Below, in pieces: positions 7,608 to 15,473 of a DNA stretch of 22,020 nucleotides; within the stretch, counting starts at the first letter, position 1; every line of letters begins with the position of its first letter. The notes beneath the pieces are model-generated. The model did not search any database, was not told the origin of the DNA, and saw only the letters and a list, made by a program, of their open reading frames with translations. The stretch is from the NCBI GenBank assembly GCA_002395905.1, contig DGVK01000132.1, positions 18,298-40,317 of the forward strand, given 5' to 3'. This DNA comes from Verrucomicrobia bacterium UBA4286. GTDB lineage: Bacteria; Verrucomicrobiota; Kiritimatiellia; RFP12; UBA1067. Both the position numbers and the translations under genes were made by a program.

Positions 7608-9268
7608 TCGTCGAGCCTGCCCTTGTATGCAACGCGGCGCACCTTCCCGACCGACGTGCGTTCGAGCGGTTCGCGGTACACCTCCACCTTGCGCACGCGT
7701 TTGTAGTCGGCGAGTTCGGCGCTGCGCTCCTGCACGCGCTTGGAGACGACCTTCTCCATCTCCTCCCACTCGGGCGCCTTGCCGCCGTTCTCCGCCGTGA
7801 ACCAGTCCACGTTGGGATACACTATCGCGCCGACGCGCTCGCCGGGGACGCCTCCCTGCGTGTAGCCGACGACGATGATATCCTGCACCGCAGGATCCTT
7901 GGCGATGACGTTCTCGACCTCTTCGGGATAGATGTTCTTCCCCTCGCGGTTGACGATCAACGCCTTCTTGCGGCCGCGTATCGTTATATATCCCTCTTCA
8001 TCCATGGAGGCGAGGTCGCCCGTCGCGAACCAGTCGCCGTCGAACGACTCCTTCGTCGCCTTCTCGTTATGGAAGTAGCCCTTCATGACGTTCGGGCCCT
8101 TGACCTGCAGCTCGCCGACGCCTGCGTCGTTCTTGTCGGCCAGACGCACCTCCACGCCTTTGCACGGCCGCCCTATCGTCCCGATGCGGTTCGAGCGGTA
8201 GTCCGTGACGGATACGATCGGCGCGCATTCAGTAAGGCCGTAGCCCTCGATGAACTTGACGTGGATGCGGCGGAAGCCTTCCAGCACGTGCTTCGGGCAA
8301 GGCGCGCCGCCGGTGATTACAAAGCGCAGGTTGCCGCCGAGCTTGCGCCGCACCATGTGCCACACAGGCCCCCTGAGCCCGAGCTTGATGAGCAGACTCG
8401 CCGCGACCGACTTCTTGACACCCTCCTCCAGCTTGTCGTGAAGCTTCTCCGCGAGAAGCGGAACCGCCATGATGGCCGTCGGCTTGAGAATGGATATGTC
8501 GCGCCCGACGGTCCGCAGCGATTCTACGAATTTGAGCTCGGCGCCGATGCACATCGCCACCATGAAGTTCGTCGAGAAGCTGAACGCATGGAAGAGAGGC
8601 AGCACCACCAGCAGTGAATCGTTCTCGCTTATCGGCACGCCGAAAGTGTCGATGGCGCCCTCTATGTCGCTTATGAAGTTGCGGTGGGTGAGCATCGCGC
8701 CTTTGGGCCTGCCGGTCGTGCCCGACGTGTAGATGATCGAGGAGATGTCGTCCGGCGCGGGCTGATGGGCGTCGTACCAGGCGCCGCCGCCCGACACGCG
8801 CAGCTTGTCGTAGCCGACGACCGCGACCGACTCGCCGATCTTCTGCCCCTCGAATATGATGCCGTCGACTACGACCACTCCGCGCAGCTTCGGGAGTTTC
8901 GGCGCGAGGTTCATCATCATCCGCAGGTGGGCCTTGTCGGTCGTGACGACCGTCACCTCGGCGTCCTTGAGGATGTACTCGACCTCGCTCTCGTGGAGTT
9001 TGGGGTCGAGCGGCACCACCGCGACGCCCGCGCCGGCCTGCGCGAGGTAGCTCTCGACCCACTCCGGCGAGTTGCCGAGGATTATGGCCGTGTTGTCGCG
9101 GCCGCCCTCGATGCCGAAGCGGGTGCCGTAGCCCTCGGCGAGATCGCGCACCCGCGCCCTCAGCTCGGTCCATGTGCGCGTCTGCCAGACCTTGTCCTGG
9201 CACCACGTCATGACTTTCCTCGCGCCGAAGCGCTCGGCGTTCCTGTCCATCAGCATGCGAATCGTCAT
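7604..9268 (-). CDS. AMP-forming long-chain acyl-CoA synthetase-like enzyme
   Basis: Adenylate-forming enzyme that activates a carboxylic acid, most likely a fatty acid, to its CoA thioester (or to another acceptor). The 554-aa product has the P-loop YTSGTTGRPKGAML at residues 180-193, EGYGLTECAP at 341-350, DWFATGDLA at 412-420 with the adenosine-binding Asp, RGRKKALIVNREGKNIYPEEVE at 431-451 (FACS-like hinge) and the C-terminal catalytic Lys in RTSVGKVRR (538-545). This fits the FadD/FACS group. The start ATG has a near-perfect AGGAGG eight bases upstream. It follows fusA by 28 bases and overlaps the dehydrogenase. Nothing nearby identifies the acyl chain. Confidence 0.9.
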   Translation of the reverse strand: MTIRMLMDRNAERFGARKVMTWCQDKVWQTRTWTELRARVRDLAEGYGTRFGIEGGRDNTAIILGNSPEWVESYLAQAGAGVAVVPLDPKLHESEVEYILKDAEVTVVTTDKAHLRMMMNLAPKLPKLRGVVVVDGIIFEGQKIGESVAVVGYDKLRVSGGGAWYDAHQPAPDDISSIIYTSGTTGRPKGAMLTHRNFISDIEGAIDTFGVPISENDSLLVVLPLFHAFSFSTNFMVAMCIGAELKFVESLRTVGRDISILKPTAIMAVPLLAEKLHDKLEEGVKKSVAASLLIKLGLRGPVWHMVRRKLGGNLRFVITGGAPCPKHVLEGFRRIHVKFIEGYGLTECAPIVSVTDYRSNRIGTIGRPCKGVEVRLADKNDAGVGELQVKGPNVMKGYFHNEKATKESFDGDWFATGDLASMDEEGYITIRGRKKALIVNREGKNIYPEEVENVIAKDPAVQDIIVVGYTQGGVPGERVGAIVYPNVDWFTAENGGKAPEWEEMEKVVSKRVQERSAELADYKRVRKVEVYREPLERTSVGKVRRVAYKGRLDE

Positions 9269-9296
9269 TGCGTATACCTCCTGGAAAAATGGATTG

Positions 9297-11369
9297 TCAC
9301 CTGCTCAAGATGTCGTCGCGCACGCTCTTCGGCGCGAGCTCGAACATATCGGGTTCCATCGAATATGACGCCCTGCCCTTCGTGAGCGAGCGTATAGCCG
9401 TCGCGTAGCCGAACATCTGCGCCATCGGGACGCGCGCGTGGATGATCTGCAGGTCGCCGCGCATGTCCATGTCGAGCACGTTGCCGCGACGCGCGTTCAA
9501 ATCGCCCAGAACCTCGCCGACGCTCTCCGGCGGCGTCGTGATCTCAAGCTTCATGATCGGCTCCAGAAACTCGGGCGCGGCGGACTCGGCGGCCTCCCTG
9601 AAGCCCATCATCGCGGCGGATCTGAACGCGACTTCGTCCGACACCTCGGGGTCGATGATCGTCGCCGAAAGGCACTCCACCGAGATGTCCGTCATCGGAT
9701 ACCGCGCGAGAACGCCTGTCGCGACGCCGTCCTCCAGCCCCTGCTCGACGCACTCCTGCAGGTGCTTGTCGGCCACCGTGTTCCTGAAATCCCGCGAGAG
9801 CGAGATGACGCGCCCTTTGCCGCGTTCGAGAGGCTTCACCTCTATCTTCAACTCAACGGCGTGGCGCTTGCCGCCGATTTCGCGGTCGAACGAGAAGTTC
9901 GTGAGCGCGGGCTTCGTGATCGTTTCGACATAGCTCACCATCGGCTTGCCGGTGTTTGCGGCGCACTTGAACTCGCGCTTGAGGCGGTCGACGAGAATCT
10001 CCAGATGAAGCTCGCCCATGCCCGAGAGGATCGTCTGCCCCGTCTCGTCGTCTTCACGGAACTGGCACGTCGGGTCTTCGGCGGCGAGCGCCTTCATGGA
10101 CTCCACGAGCTTGTCTTTGTCTGCGCTGGACCTGGGTTCGATCGCCATGAACATCACAGGCTGCGGCGCGGTTATGCGCTCCAGATAGCACGGCTTCATC
10201 TCGCTGCACAGCGTGTCGCCCGTCGTGCACTCCTTGAGGCCGACGACCGCCCCTATGTCGCCCGCCGAAAGCTCGTCGACCTCTATCTGGTCGTCGGCGA
10301 AAAGGCGCACTATCTTCATTATGCGCTCGCGCTTCTTTGTCCTCGGGTTGTAGGCGTTGGCGCCCTTCTTGAGAACGCCGCCGTAGACCCTCACGAAGAA
10401 GAGCCTCCCGACGTACGGATCGGTCGCGATCTTGAAGACGAGCGACGTGAGAAGTTCCGACGCGTCCTGGCGGCGCGACACTTTTTCGCCGCTCTTGAGG
10501 TCGGTAGCCTTCACCGGAGGACGGTCCTCCGGTGAAGGAAGATAATCAACGACGGCGTCCAGAAGCGGCTGCACGCCCTTGTCGCGCAGAGACGTGCCGC
10601 AGAGGACCGGCACGAACCTGCCGGCCACGACGAGCCGGCGTATCGCCGGGACAAGCTCCGCCTCCGAGAGGTCGCCCTTCTCCAGAAACGCCTCCATCAC
10701 CCCTTCGTCGAGGTCGGCGACCTTCTCCACCAGCTCGGCGCGCGCCAGCTCGGCGTCGTCCTTCATCTCGGCGGGGATCTCGCCGACGGTGAACTGCCTG
10801 CCCTCGCTCGCCTCGTCGTAGACGATCCCTTTCATCCTTATAAGGTCCACGACGCCCTTGAAGCCCTCTTCGCGTCCGATGGGAAGCTCCACCGGGCAGG
10901 CGTCGGCCCGCAGCTTGCCGCGCAGCTCATCCACGACGCGGGCGAAGTTGGCGCCCATGCGGTCCATCTTGTTCACGAACGCGATTCGCGGCACGTTGTA
11001 CCGGTCGGCCTGGCGCCACACGGTCTCGCTCTGCGGCTGGACGCCGCCCACCGCGCAGAACACACACACCGCACCGTCCAGAACGCGCAGCGACCGCTCG
11101 ACCTCCATCGTGAAGTCGACGTGTCCGGGCGTGTCGATTATGTTGATCGAGTGGCCCTTCCACTCGCAGGAGATCGCGGCGGACTGTATGGTGATGCCGC
11201 GTTCGCGCTCCTGCACCATGAAGTCGGTCGTCGTGTTGCCGTCATGCACGTCGCCGTGCTTGTGTATCTTCCCGGTGTAAAAGAGTATGCGTTCGGTAGT
11301 CGTCGTCTTGCCCGCATCGATGTGGGCGACGATTCCGATGTTTCGTACTTTCGATAGCTCTGCGCTCAT
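9297..11369 (-). CDS. fusA: Elongation factor G
   Basis: GTPase that drives ribosomal translocation (and recycling). The 690-aa product is full length. G motifs are AHIDAGKT (residues 15-22), RGIT (57-60), DTPGH (79-83) and NKMD (133-136). Domains II to V follow with family landmarks such as [24 protein letters not shown], and the C-terminal [20 protein letters not shown]. Switch I reads [17 protein letters not shown], different from the ATMDWMEQEQERGITI of E. coli, and closer to what I recall for mitochondrial or spirochaete-type EF-G. It stands apart from rpsL, rpsG and tuf, so it could be a paralogue or part of a split str operon. The ATG at 11367-11369 has no SD. A GGTATAAT box lies ten bases upstream. 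Confidence 0.95.
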   Translation of the reverse strand: MSAELSKVRNIGIVAHIDAGKTTTTERILFYTGKIHKHGDVHDGNTTTDFMVQERERGITIQSAAISCEWKGHSINIIDTPGHVDFTMEVERSLRVLDGAVCVFCAVGGVQPQSETVWRQADRYNVPRIAFVNKMDRMGANFARVVDELRGKLRADACPVELPIGREEGFKGVVDLIRMKGIVYDEASEGRQFTVGEIPAEMKDDAELARAELVEKVADLDEGVMEAFLEKGDLSEAELVPAIRRLVVAGRFVPVLCGTSLRDKGVQPLLDAVVDYLPSPEDRPPVKATDLKSGEKVSRRQDASELLTSLVFKIATDPYVGRLFFVRVYGGVLKKGANAYNPRTKKRERIMKIVRLFADDQIEVDELSAGDIGAVVGLKECTTGDTLCSEMKPCYLERITAPQPVMFMAIEPRSSADKDKLVESMKALAAEDPTCQFREDDETGQTILSGMGELHLEILVDRLKREFKCAANTGKPMVSYVETITKPALTNFSFDREIGGKRHAVELKIEVKPLERGKGRVISLSRDFRNTVADKHLQECVEQGLEDGVATGVLARYPMTDISVECLSATIIDPEVSDEVAFRSAAMMGFREAAESAAPEFLEPIMKLEITTPPESVGEVLGDLNARRGNVLDMDMRGDLQIIHARVPMAQMFGYATAIRSLTKGRASYSMEPDMFELAPKSVRDDILSR

Positions 11370-11379
11370 GACGGGGTAT

Positions 11380-11385
11380 ATTATA
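11380..11385 (-). promoter_or_regulatory. -10 element upstream of fusA
   Basis: TATAAT lies in the 29-bp gap between tsaB and fusA, in the inverted repeat GGTATA-A-TATACC. Ten bases separate it from the ATG, which implies a leader of only about four bases. The -35 is poor (TTCGCG at an 18-base spacing). No SD exists between the box and the ATG, which fits a near-leaderless message. Confidence 0.5.
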
Positions 11386-11398
11386 CCATACTCTGCGG

Positions 11399-11932
11399 TC
11401 AGTCGCGAACGGCGGGGTTGAGATATATCGGCAGAGGCTCCCTGCAGAGGATGGCCGGGTTGGCCTCGGCGAACGCCTCAAGCCCCGCCTCCGTCGGGGA
11501 CTGTCCCCCGATGTAACGACCGCCGAAGACCTCCGCCAGCAGCGTTCCTATGCGCGCCGCGTCGGGCGTGACCACGCTCCAGCCTGCGGGGACAGTCCCC
11601 GCTATTTCGCCTGATTCCACCTGGAAAATGTCGCGGACGAGCTTAAACCCGTCAAATAGCGCTACCCACAGTTTTCCCCGCCGCGCATCGCCTACAACCG
11701 CCCTGCGCTCGCCTTCCTTCGCCAGCGCGCACGCCGACGGCAGGCCGAGGACTTCACACCCGCTTCCAATCGCATACCCCTGCGCGAAGGCCAGCGCCGA
11801 ACGGATTCCCGCGAATGAACCGGGGCCTGTCCCCACCACGATACGGTCCGGCGGGACTGAAAGATCCAGCCGCTCGACCCACTCGCCCGACCTGCACTCG
11901 CCGGTCGATCTTTCTATGTAAAGCGTCTTCAT
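11399..11932 (-). CDS. tsaB: Short TsaB, tRNA t6A modification partner protein
   Basis: TsaB pairs with TsaD and TsaE in making t6A37 in tRNA. The 177-aa product has the diagnostic [21 protein letters not shown] (residues 34-54), then [10 protein letters not shown] and [16 protein letters not shown] (the usual DARR(G/M)-VY segment). It is short: TsaB is commonly 215-235 aa. About 30 residues are missing before the GPGSF motif, where other members carry the HxxxL helix. The frame is open further upstream, but the ATG at 11930-11932 overlaps the stop of the solute-binding protein gene as ATGA and gives the expected N-terminal strand (MKTLYIERS). The C-terminus reads [12 protein letters not shown], like the family's YLR tail. 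Confidence 0.88.
   Translation of the reverse strand: MKTLYIERSTGECRSGEWVERLDLSVPPDRIVVGTGPGSFAGIRSALAFAQGYAIGSGCEVLGLPSACALAKEGERRAVVGDARRGKLWVALFDGFKLVRDIFQVESGEIAGTVPAGWSVVTPDAARIGTLLAEVFGGRYIGGQSPTEAGLEAFAEANPAILCREPLPIYLNPAVRD
11496..11508. repeat. 13-bp palindrome, copy 1, in tsaB
   Basis: GGGGACTGTCCCC is a perfect inverted repeat around its central base. It is read in frame as part of Gly-Gln-Ser-Pro in the tsaB C-terminal region. A second exact copy, in the opposite orientation of the central base, lies at 11588-11600. Confidence 0.6.
11588..11600. repeat. 13-bp palindrome, copy 2, in tsaB
   Basis: GGGGACAGTCCCC is the reverse complement of copy 1, 92 bases away. Here it encodes Gly-Thr-Val-Pro, a different reading frame from copy 1. 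A third site with one mismatch (11822-11834) encodes the conserved GTGPG of TsaB and is explained by the protein. Confidence 0.6.
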
Positions 11933-13428
11933 TTTACTGCGTTTGCCTTGTAGAACTGCTCGTTTCCATACGAGAACACGCTCGGCAGGTAGTTGCCGAC
12001 GGTCGGCCGGACGAGCGAATTCGACTTGTTGAAATGGGTGAATATCCAGGGACAGTCCTCGCGCAGTATCTCCTGGCACCTGCGCCAGCGCGCGTTGCGC
12101 CCTTCGGCGGTGCTCTCCTTGAGGGCGAGGTCGTATTCCTCGTCGAAAGCAGCGCTTTCGTAGTCGGAATGGTTCGGCCCGGGGCTCTTGTTCCTGGAGT
12201 GGAACAGCTGCAGAAAGTTCTGCGCGTCGGGATAATCGCCCACCCACCCCATGCGGAAGAGCTGCACGCGACCCTCGTTTACGGACTTCAAGAACGCGTC
12301 CCACGTCTGGAACGCCAGTTCAAGCTTCACCCCTATGCGCTCGAAGAACGCCGCCACCAGCTCGCCCGACTCACGGCTGTCCTGCGAGGCGCGCCCGATC
12401 GTAAGCGTGAGGACCAGCCGGCGGCCCGTCGCGGGGTCTATCCCCCCCGGGTAGCCGGCCTCGGCGATGAGCCGCCGCGCCTTCTCAAGGTCGAACCCGT
12501 ACTGGAATGGCGTCTCCAGATAGCCGTCGATCCCGGGCGGCACCGGCCCTCCAGCCGCTGTTATGCGCCCGGCGTAGAACTTCTCCCATGCAGGATAGTC
12601 GAAAGCCGCGTTGAGCGCCTGGCGCAGCTTCCTGTTGCGGCCCACCACCGCGTCCCTCATGTTGAAGCCGATATACATCGTGTCCATCGTCGGAATGGAG
12701 TGCATCACTATCCCCTGCTCGACAAGCGACCTGTCGAGGCGGCCGTCCAGCCCGACGACGGCGTCCCAGTTGTCGCGCGATATCTCGCCGAGGAAGTCAA
12801 TCTCCCCCTTGAGAAACATGAGCCACTGCGTCGAAGCGTCGTCCACGACGAGGAATTTCACAGTATCGAACATCCCCGGCGCGGGGACGCGCCGCTCGAA
12901 CGTCATCTCGTGGTTCTTCCACCACTTCGCTAGCCGGTAGGGGCCTGTTCCCTCGCCGTCCGGCTTCATCACGGCGGCACCGGGCATGGCCATAAGCCAC
13001 GGGAAGTAGTGGCGCCTCGCCTCAAGGCGAATCTCCACCGTCCTGTCGTCAACGGCTTTCATCGACTCGACGCCCTTCATCATCCAGCCGTTCGGCGAAA
13101 CGAGGTCTGCGGACGCGAGGCGCGAGAGCGACCGCACGACATCATGCGCCGTAAGCTCGGCGTCTATCACGCGGAAGCGGTAAAGAAGTCCGTCCGCCGA
13201 CACCTCCGGCAGTTCGCACGCCCCGGGCGCGAGCGCATACGGCCGCGCCTCGTAGTCTATCGAGAGAACGCTTTTATATACGAGCATCGTCGCGCGCGCG
13301 TCGTATATGGACTGGCTCATGGCGGGGTCCATCGTCGTCACGCGCTCCAGCGAACGCGTGAAAGTCGCGCCGGCGGAACCCTCCGCCCAGGCCGCCGCCG
13401 CAAGCAATGCAAGGAAAAACCGTCCCAA
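11929..13428 (-). CDS. Family-5 solute-binding protein (peptide/oligopeptide ABC type)
   Basis: Periplasmic binding protein of the OppA/DppA type (SBP_bac_5), which captures peptides, nickel or similar ligands for an ABC importer. The 499-aa product has a signal peptide (about residues 1-20) and the family's segments in order: LYRFRVIDAELTAHDVVRSL, GTGPYRLAKW, YIGFNMRDAVVGRNRKLRQALNAAFDY, and FRMGWVGDYPDAQNFL. The start is a TTG at 13426-13428. It is supported by GGAGG eight bases upstream, by the signal peptide beginning at once, and by the dsbD stop just before it. No permease or ATPase gene is nearby, so it is an orphan or works with a transporter encoded elsewhere. The end overlaps tsaB by four bases. 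Confidence 0.9.
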   Translation of the reverse strand: MGRFFLALLAAAAWAEGSAGATFTRSLERVTTMDPAMSQSIYDARATMLVYKSVLSIDYEARPYALAPGACELPEVSADGLLYRFRVIDAELTAHDVVRSLSRLASADLVSPNGWMMKGVESMKAVDDRTVEIRLEARRHYFPWLMAMPGAAVMKPDGEGTGPYRLAKWWKNHEMTFERRVPAPGMFDTVKFLVVDDASTQWLMFLKGEIDFLGEISRDNWDAVVGLDGRLDRSLVEQGIVMHSIPTMDTMYIGFNMRDAVVGRNRKLRQALNAAFDYPAWEKFYAGRITAAGGPVPPGIDGYLETPFQYGFDLEKARRLIAEAGYPGGIDPATGRRLVLTLTIGRASQDSRESGELVAAFFERIGVKLELAFQTWDAFLKSVNEGRVQLFRMGWVGDYPDAQNFLQLFHSRNKSPGPNHSDYESAAFDEEYDLALKESTAEGRNARWRRCQEILREDCPWIFTHFNKSNSLVRPTVGNYLPSVFSYGNEQFYKANAVK

Positions 13429-13436
13429 AGCGCCGC

Positions 13437-13441
13437 CCTCC
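13437..13441 (-). promoter_or_regulatory. Ribosome binding site supporting a TTG start
   Basis: GGAGG lies eight bases before the TTG at 13426-13428. It fixes the solute-binding protein start even though the codon is rare. It sits just after the TAG stop of the dsbD-like gene. Confidence 0.7.
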
Positions 13442-13442
13442 C

Positions 13443-14645
13443 CTACTTGAAGATCACGAACGCCGGGAGGCCGATCACCCCCTCGAAGCCCTTCAAAGTC
13501 TTGAGCTCGCGAATGTCCTCGGCCTGCAGGCGGATCACCGTCCAGCCCTTGAGCGCCTCCTTCACGCGCTCATCCTGAAAAGTGCCGCGCTCCATCGCCG
13601 CGCAGTTCTTGCACCAGCTCGCCCAGCAGTCGACGAACACCGGCCTCTGCGCCGCCTCAAGCGCCGCGGCGAACGTCGCGGGCGTCGCCTCGACCGCGCC
13701 GCCGGACCGCGCGCTCTCCGCAGGGGCGTCGCCCTGCACCGCGCGGCCGGACTTGAACGCGACGTATGCGAGGTGGGCGTACCACGCCGCGAAGCACAGC
13801 ACAACCACGCCGAACACGCGGTTCACCTTCTTCATCCATGCGCCGGGTTTGGGGAGAACCTGCATCCCCGCGCCGACGAACGGCCAGGGAAGCGCCATGC
13901 CCAGCCCCAGCACGAAAGGAAGCGCCAGCGCCGCCCAGCTGCCCTTCGCGAAGAGGTCGGCCGTGAGGAGCAGAACCGATATGAGTATCGGTGCGACGCA
14001 CGCGCCCGCCAGAACCGCGCTCAACGCGCCCATTGAAAACGCGAAGAACAGCGGCGCCTTCGCCCGGCGCTCCGCCGCGCCGTCAACCTTGCGGAACTTC
14101 GACAGATCGATGAAGAACACGTCGAAGAGCGCGAGCGCCAGCACCACGAACACCGCCGCCACAAGCGCGTTGAACCACGCGCTCCCCTGTATCTCGCCGA
14201 AGGCCATCCCGCCGACCGCCGCCATCACGCCCATGACGCCGTAGGCGACTGCTATCCCCGCGCCGTACCATACTCCGCGCACGGCCGACTTGCCTATGAC
14301 CATGAGGTTTATCGGCACCATAGGCAGAACACACGGCGTTAGGTTCATCGCGAGCCCCCCGAGAAGCGCTATAAGAAGGACGATCCACATCCCCTTCCCT
14401 GCAAGCGCCCCGGCGCCGCCGTCCTCGCCGTTGATGAACGATATCAGCTCGGCAGGCTCCATGTAGCCCTGCGCAAGCCGCGCGCCGTCCACCCACGCAG
14501 GCGCAGTCTCCCCCTGCACGTCGTCGACCGGCATGCACATGCCGTCGTCGGTGCAGATGTACTTCACCCCGTCTATCACCTTTATCTCGTCGCCGTTCGC
14601 CGCGAACGCCGCCGCAAGCGCAATGACCGCCAGTATCTTTTTCAT
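13443..14645 (-). CDS. DsbD-like thiol:disulfide interchange protein, short C-terminal domain
   Basis: DsbD carries electrons from cytoplasmic thioredoxin across the inner membrane to keep periplasmic cysteines reduced. The 400-aa product has a signal peptide (about 1-17), a short periplasmic part with C31 and C37 (CTDDGMC) instead of the full N-terminal immunoglobulin-like domain, and a multi-helix membrane domain with the redox pair C105 (NLTPCVLP) and C216 (AGACVAP). A thioredoxin-like domain follows with WCKNC (C345/C348). The chain ends at GLPAFVIFK, right after the cis-proline strand. Thioredoxin folds normally continue for about 30 residues with another strand and helix. The stop is TAG. 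ispH precedes it by six bases and its SD lies in the end of ispH. Confidence 0.88.
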   Translation of the reverse strand: MKKILAVIALAAAFAANGDEIKVIDGVKYICTDDGMCMPVDDVQGETAPAWVDGARLAQGYMEPAELISFINGEDGGAGALAGKGMWIVLLIALLGGLAMNLTPCVLPMVPINLMVIGKSAVRGVWYGAGIAVAYGVMGVMAAVGGMAFGEIQGSAWFNALVAAVFVVLALALFDVFFIDLSKFRKVDGAAERRAKAPLFFAFSMGALSAVLAGACVAPILISVLLLTADLFAKGSWAALALPFVLGLGMALPWPFVGAGMQVLPKPGAWMKKVNRVFGVVVLCFAAWYAHLAYVAFKSGRAVQGDAPAESARSGGAVEATPATFAAALEAAQRPVFVDCWASWCKNCAAMERGTFQDERVKEALKGWTVIRLQAEDIRELKTLKGFEGVIGLPAFVIFK

Positions 14646-14651
14646 GTTGTT

Positions 14652-15464
14652 CTATCTCTCCTCTTTACATCCTTCTTTAAGAAATTCCACGGCCTCGTTG
14701 AAGAAGTCCTCGGGCGTGGACGCCCCGCTCGTCACGCCCAGGGTCTCAACCCCCGAGAGGTCGAGCCGCCTCACCTCTGCCATGTCCGACGCCATGAACG
14801 CCCTGCACGGCGCGATTTCGCAGAGCCGCCGCGAATTCGCCGACCTCGCGCTCCCGAGAACAAGAAGCGCGTCGCCTTTGAACTCCTTGACCGCCCGCTG
14901 GCGCTCGCGCGTCACGCCGCACACTTCGGCCATCACCTCGACCGCGTATCTCCCGCGAAGCTCGCTGACCGTCCGCGCGACACAGTCGACGTCGGCGGTG
15001 GTCTGGCAGACCACGCCTATGCCGCCGGACGGGGGAAGATCGGGGTAGACGAAAGCACGCCCCCCGCAGTCTTCCACCTCGCCGACGATCCCCGCCACTT
15101 CGTCATGACCGGCGTCGCCGATGACGACGACGGGAAGCCCCTTTTCGGCGAAGGCGCGCGCCGCGCGATGGACGCGCTCGACAAACGGACACGTCGCATC
15201 GACGATCTTCACGCCCCGCGCCTCGGCCTCCCTCCTTACGCGCGGCGCGACGCCGTGGGCCGGCAGGATCATCGTCGCGCCCGGCGGAACCTCCCCCGGG
15301 TCGTCCGCAATGCCCGCGCCTCTGCGCCGCAGAGCCGCCGTCACCATATCGTTGTGCACCGGCTCATGCAGGCAGAAAGCCCCGCTCCCGAGCGCCAGCG
15401 CCTTTTTGACTGCACTTTCCACGCCCGCGCAGAAGCCGTGCGGTGATATGACCTCGACCCTCAT
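14652..15464 (-). CDS. ispH: 4-Hydroxy-3-methylbut-2-enyl diphosphate reductase
   Basis: IspH is the [4Fe-4S] enzyme for the last step of the MEP pathway, making IPP and DMAPP. The product is 270 aa, somewhat shorter than the 280-320 usual. The three iron-sulfur cysteines are C12 (PHGFCAGV), C92 (DATCPFV) and C182 (EVCGVTRERQ). Substrate residues are visible in HEPVHND (33-39), PAHGV (68-72), GHDEV (119-123) and GVTSGASTPE (243-252). The family's SSNS segment reads SANS here. The ATG has only a weak SD. It follows the TPR membrane protein by nine bases. Its presence shows that the organism makes isoprenoids by the MEP route. Confidence 0.95.
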   Translation of the reverse strand: MRVEVISPHGFCAGVESAVKKALALGSGAFCLHEPVHNDMVTAALRRRGAGIADDPGEVPPGATMILPAHGVAPRVRREAEARGVKIVDATCPFVERVHRAARAFAEKGLPVVVIGDAGHDEVAGIVGEVEDCGGRAFVYPDLPPSGGIGVVCQTTADVDCVARTVSELRGRYAVEVMAEVCGVTRERQRAVKEFKGDALLVLGSARSANSRRLCEIAPCRAFMASDMAEVRRLDLSGVETLGVTSGASTPEDFFNEAVEFLKEGCKEER

Positions 15465-15473
15465 CCCGACCCG

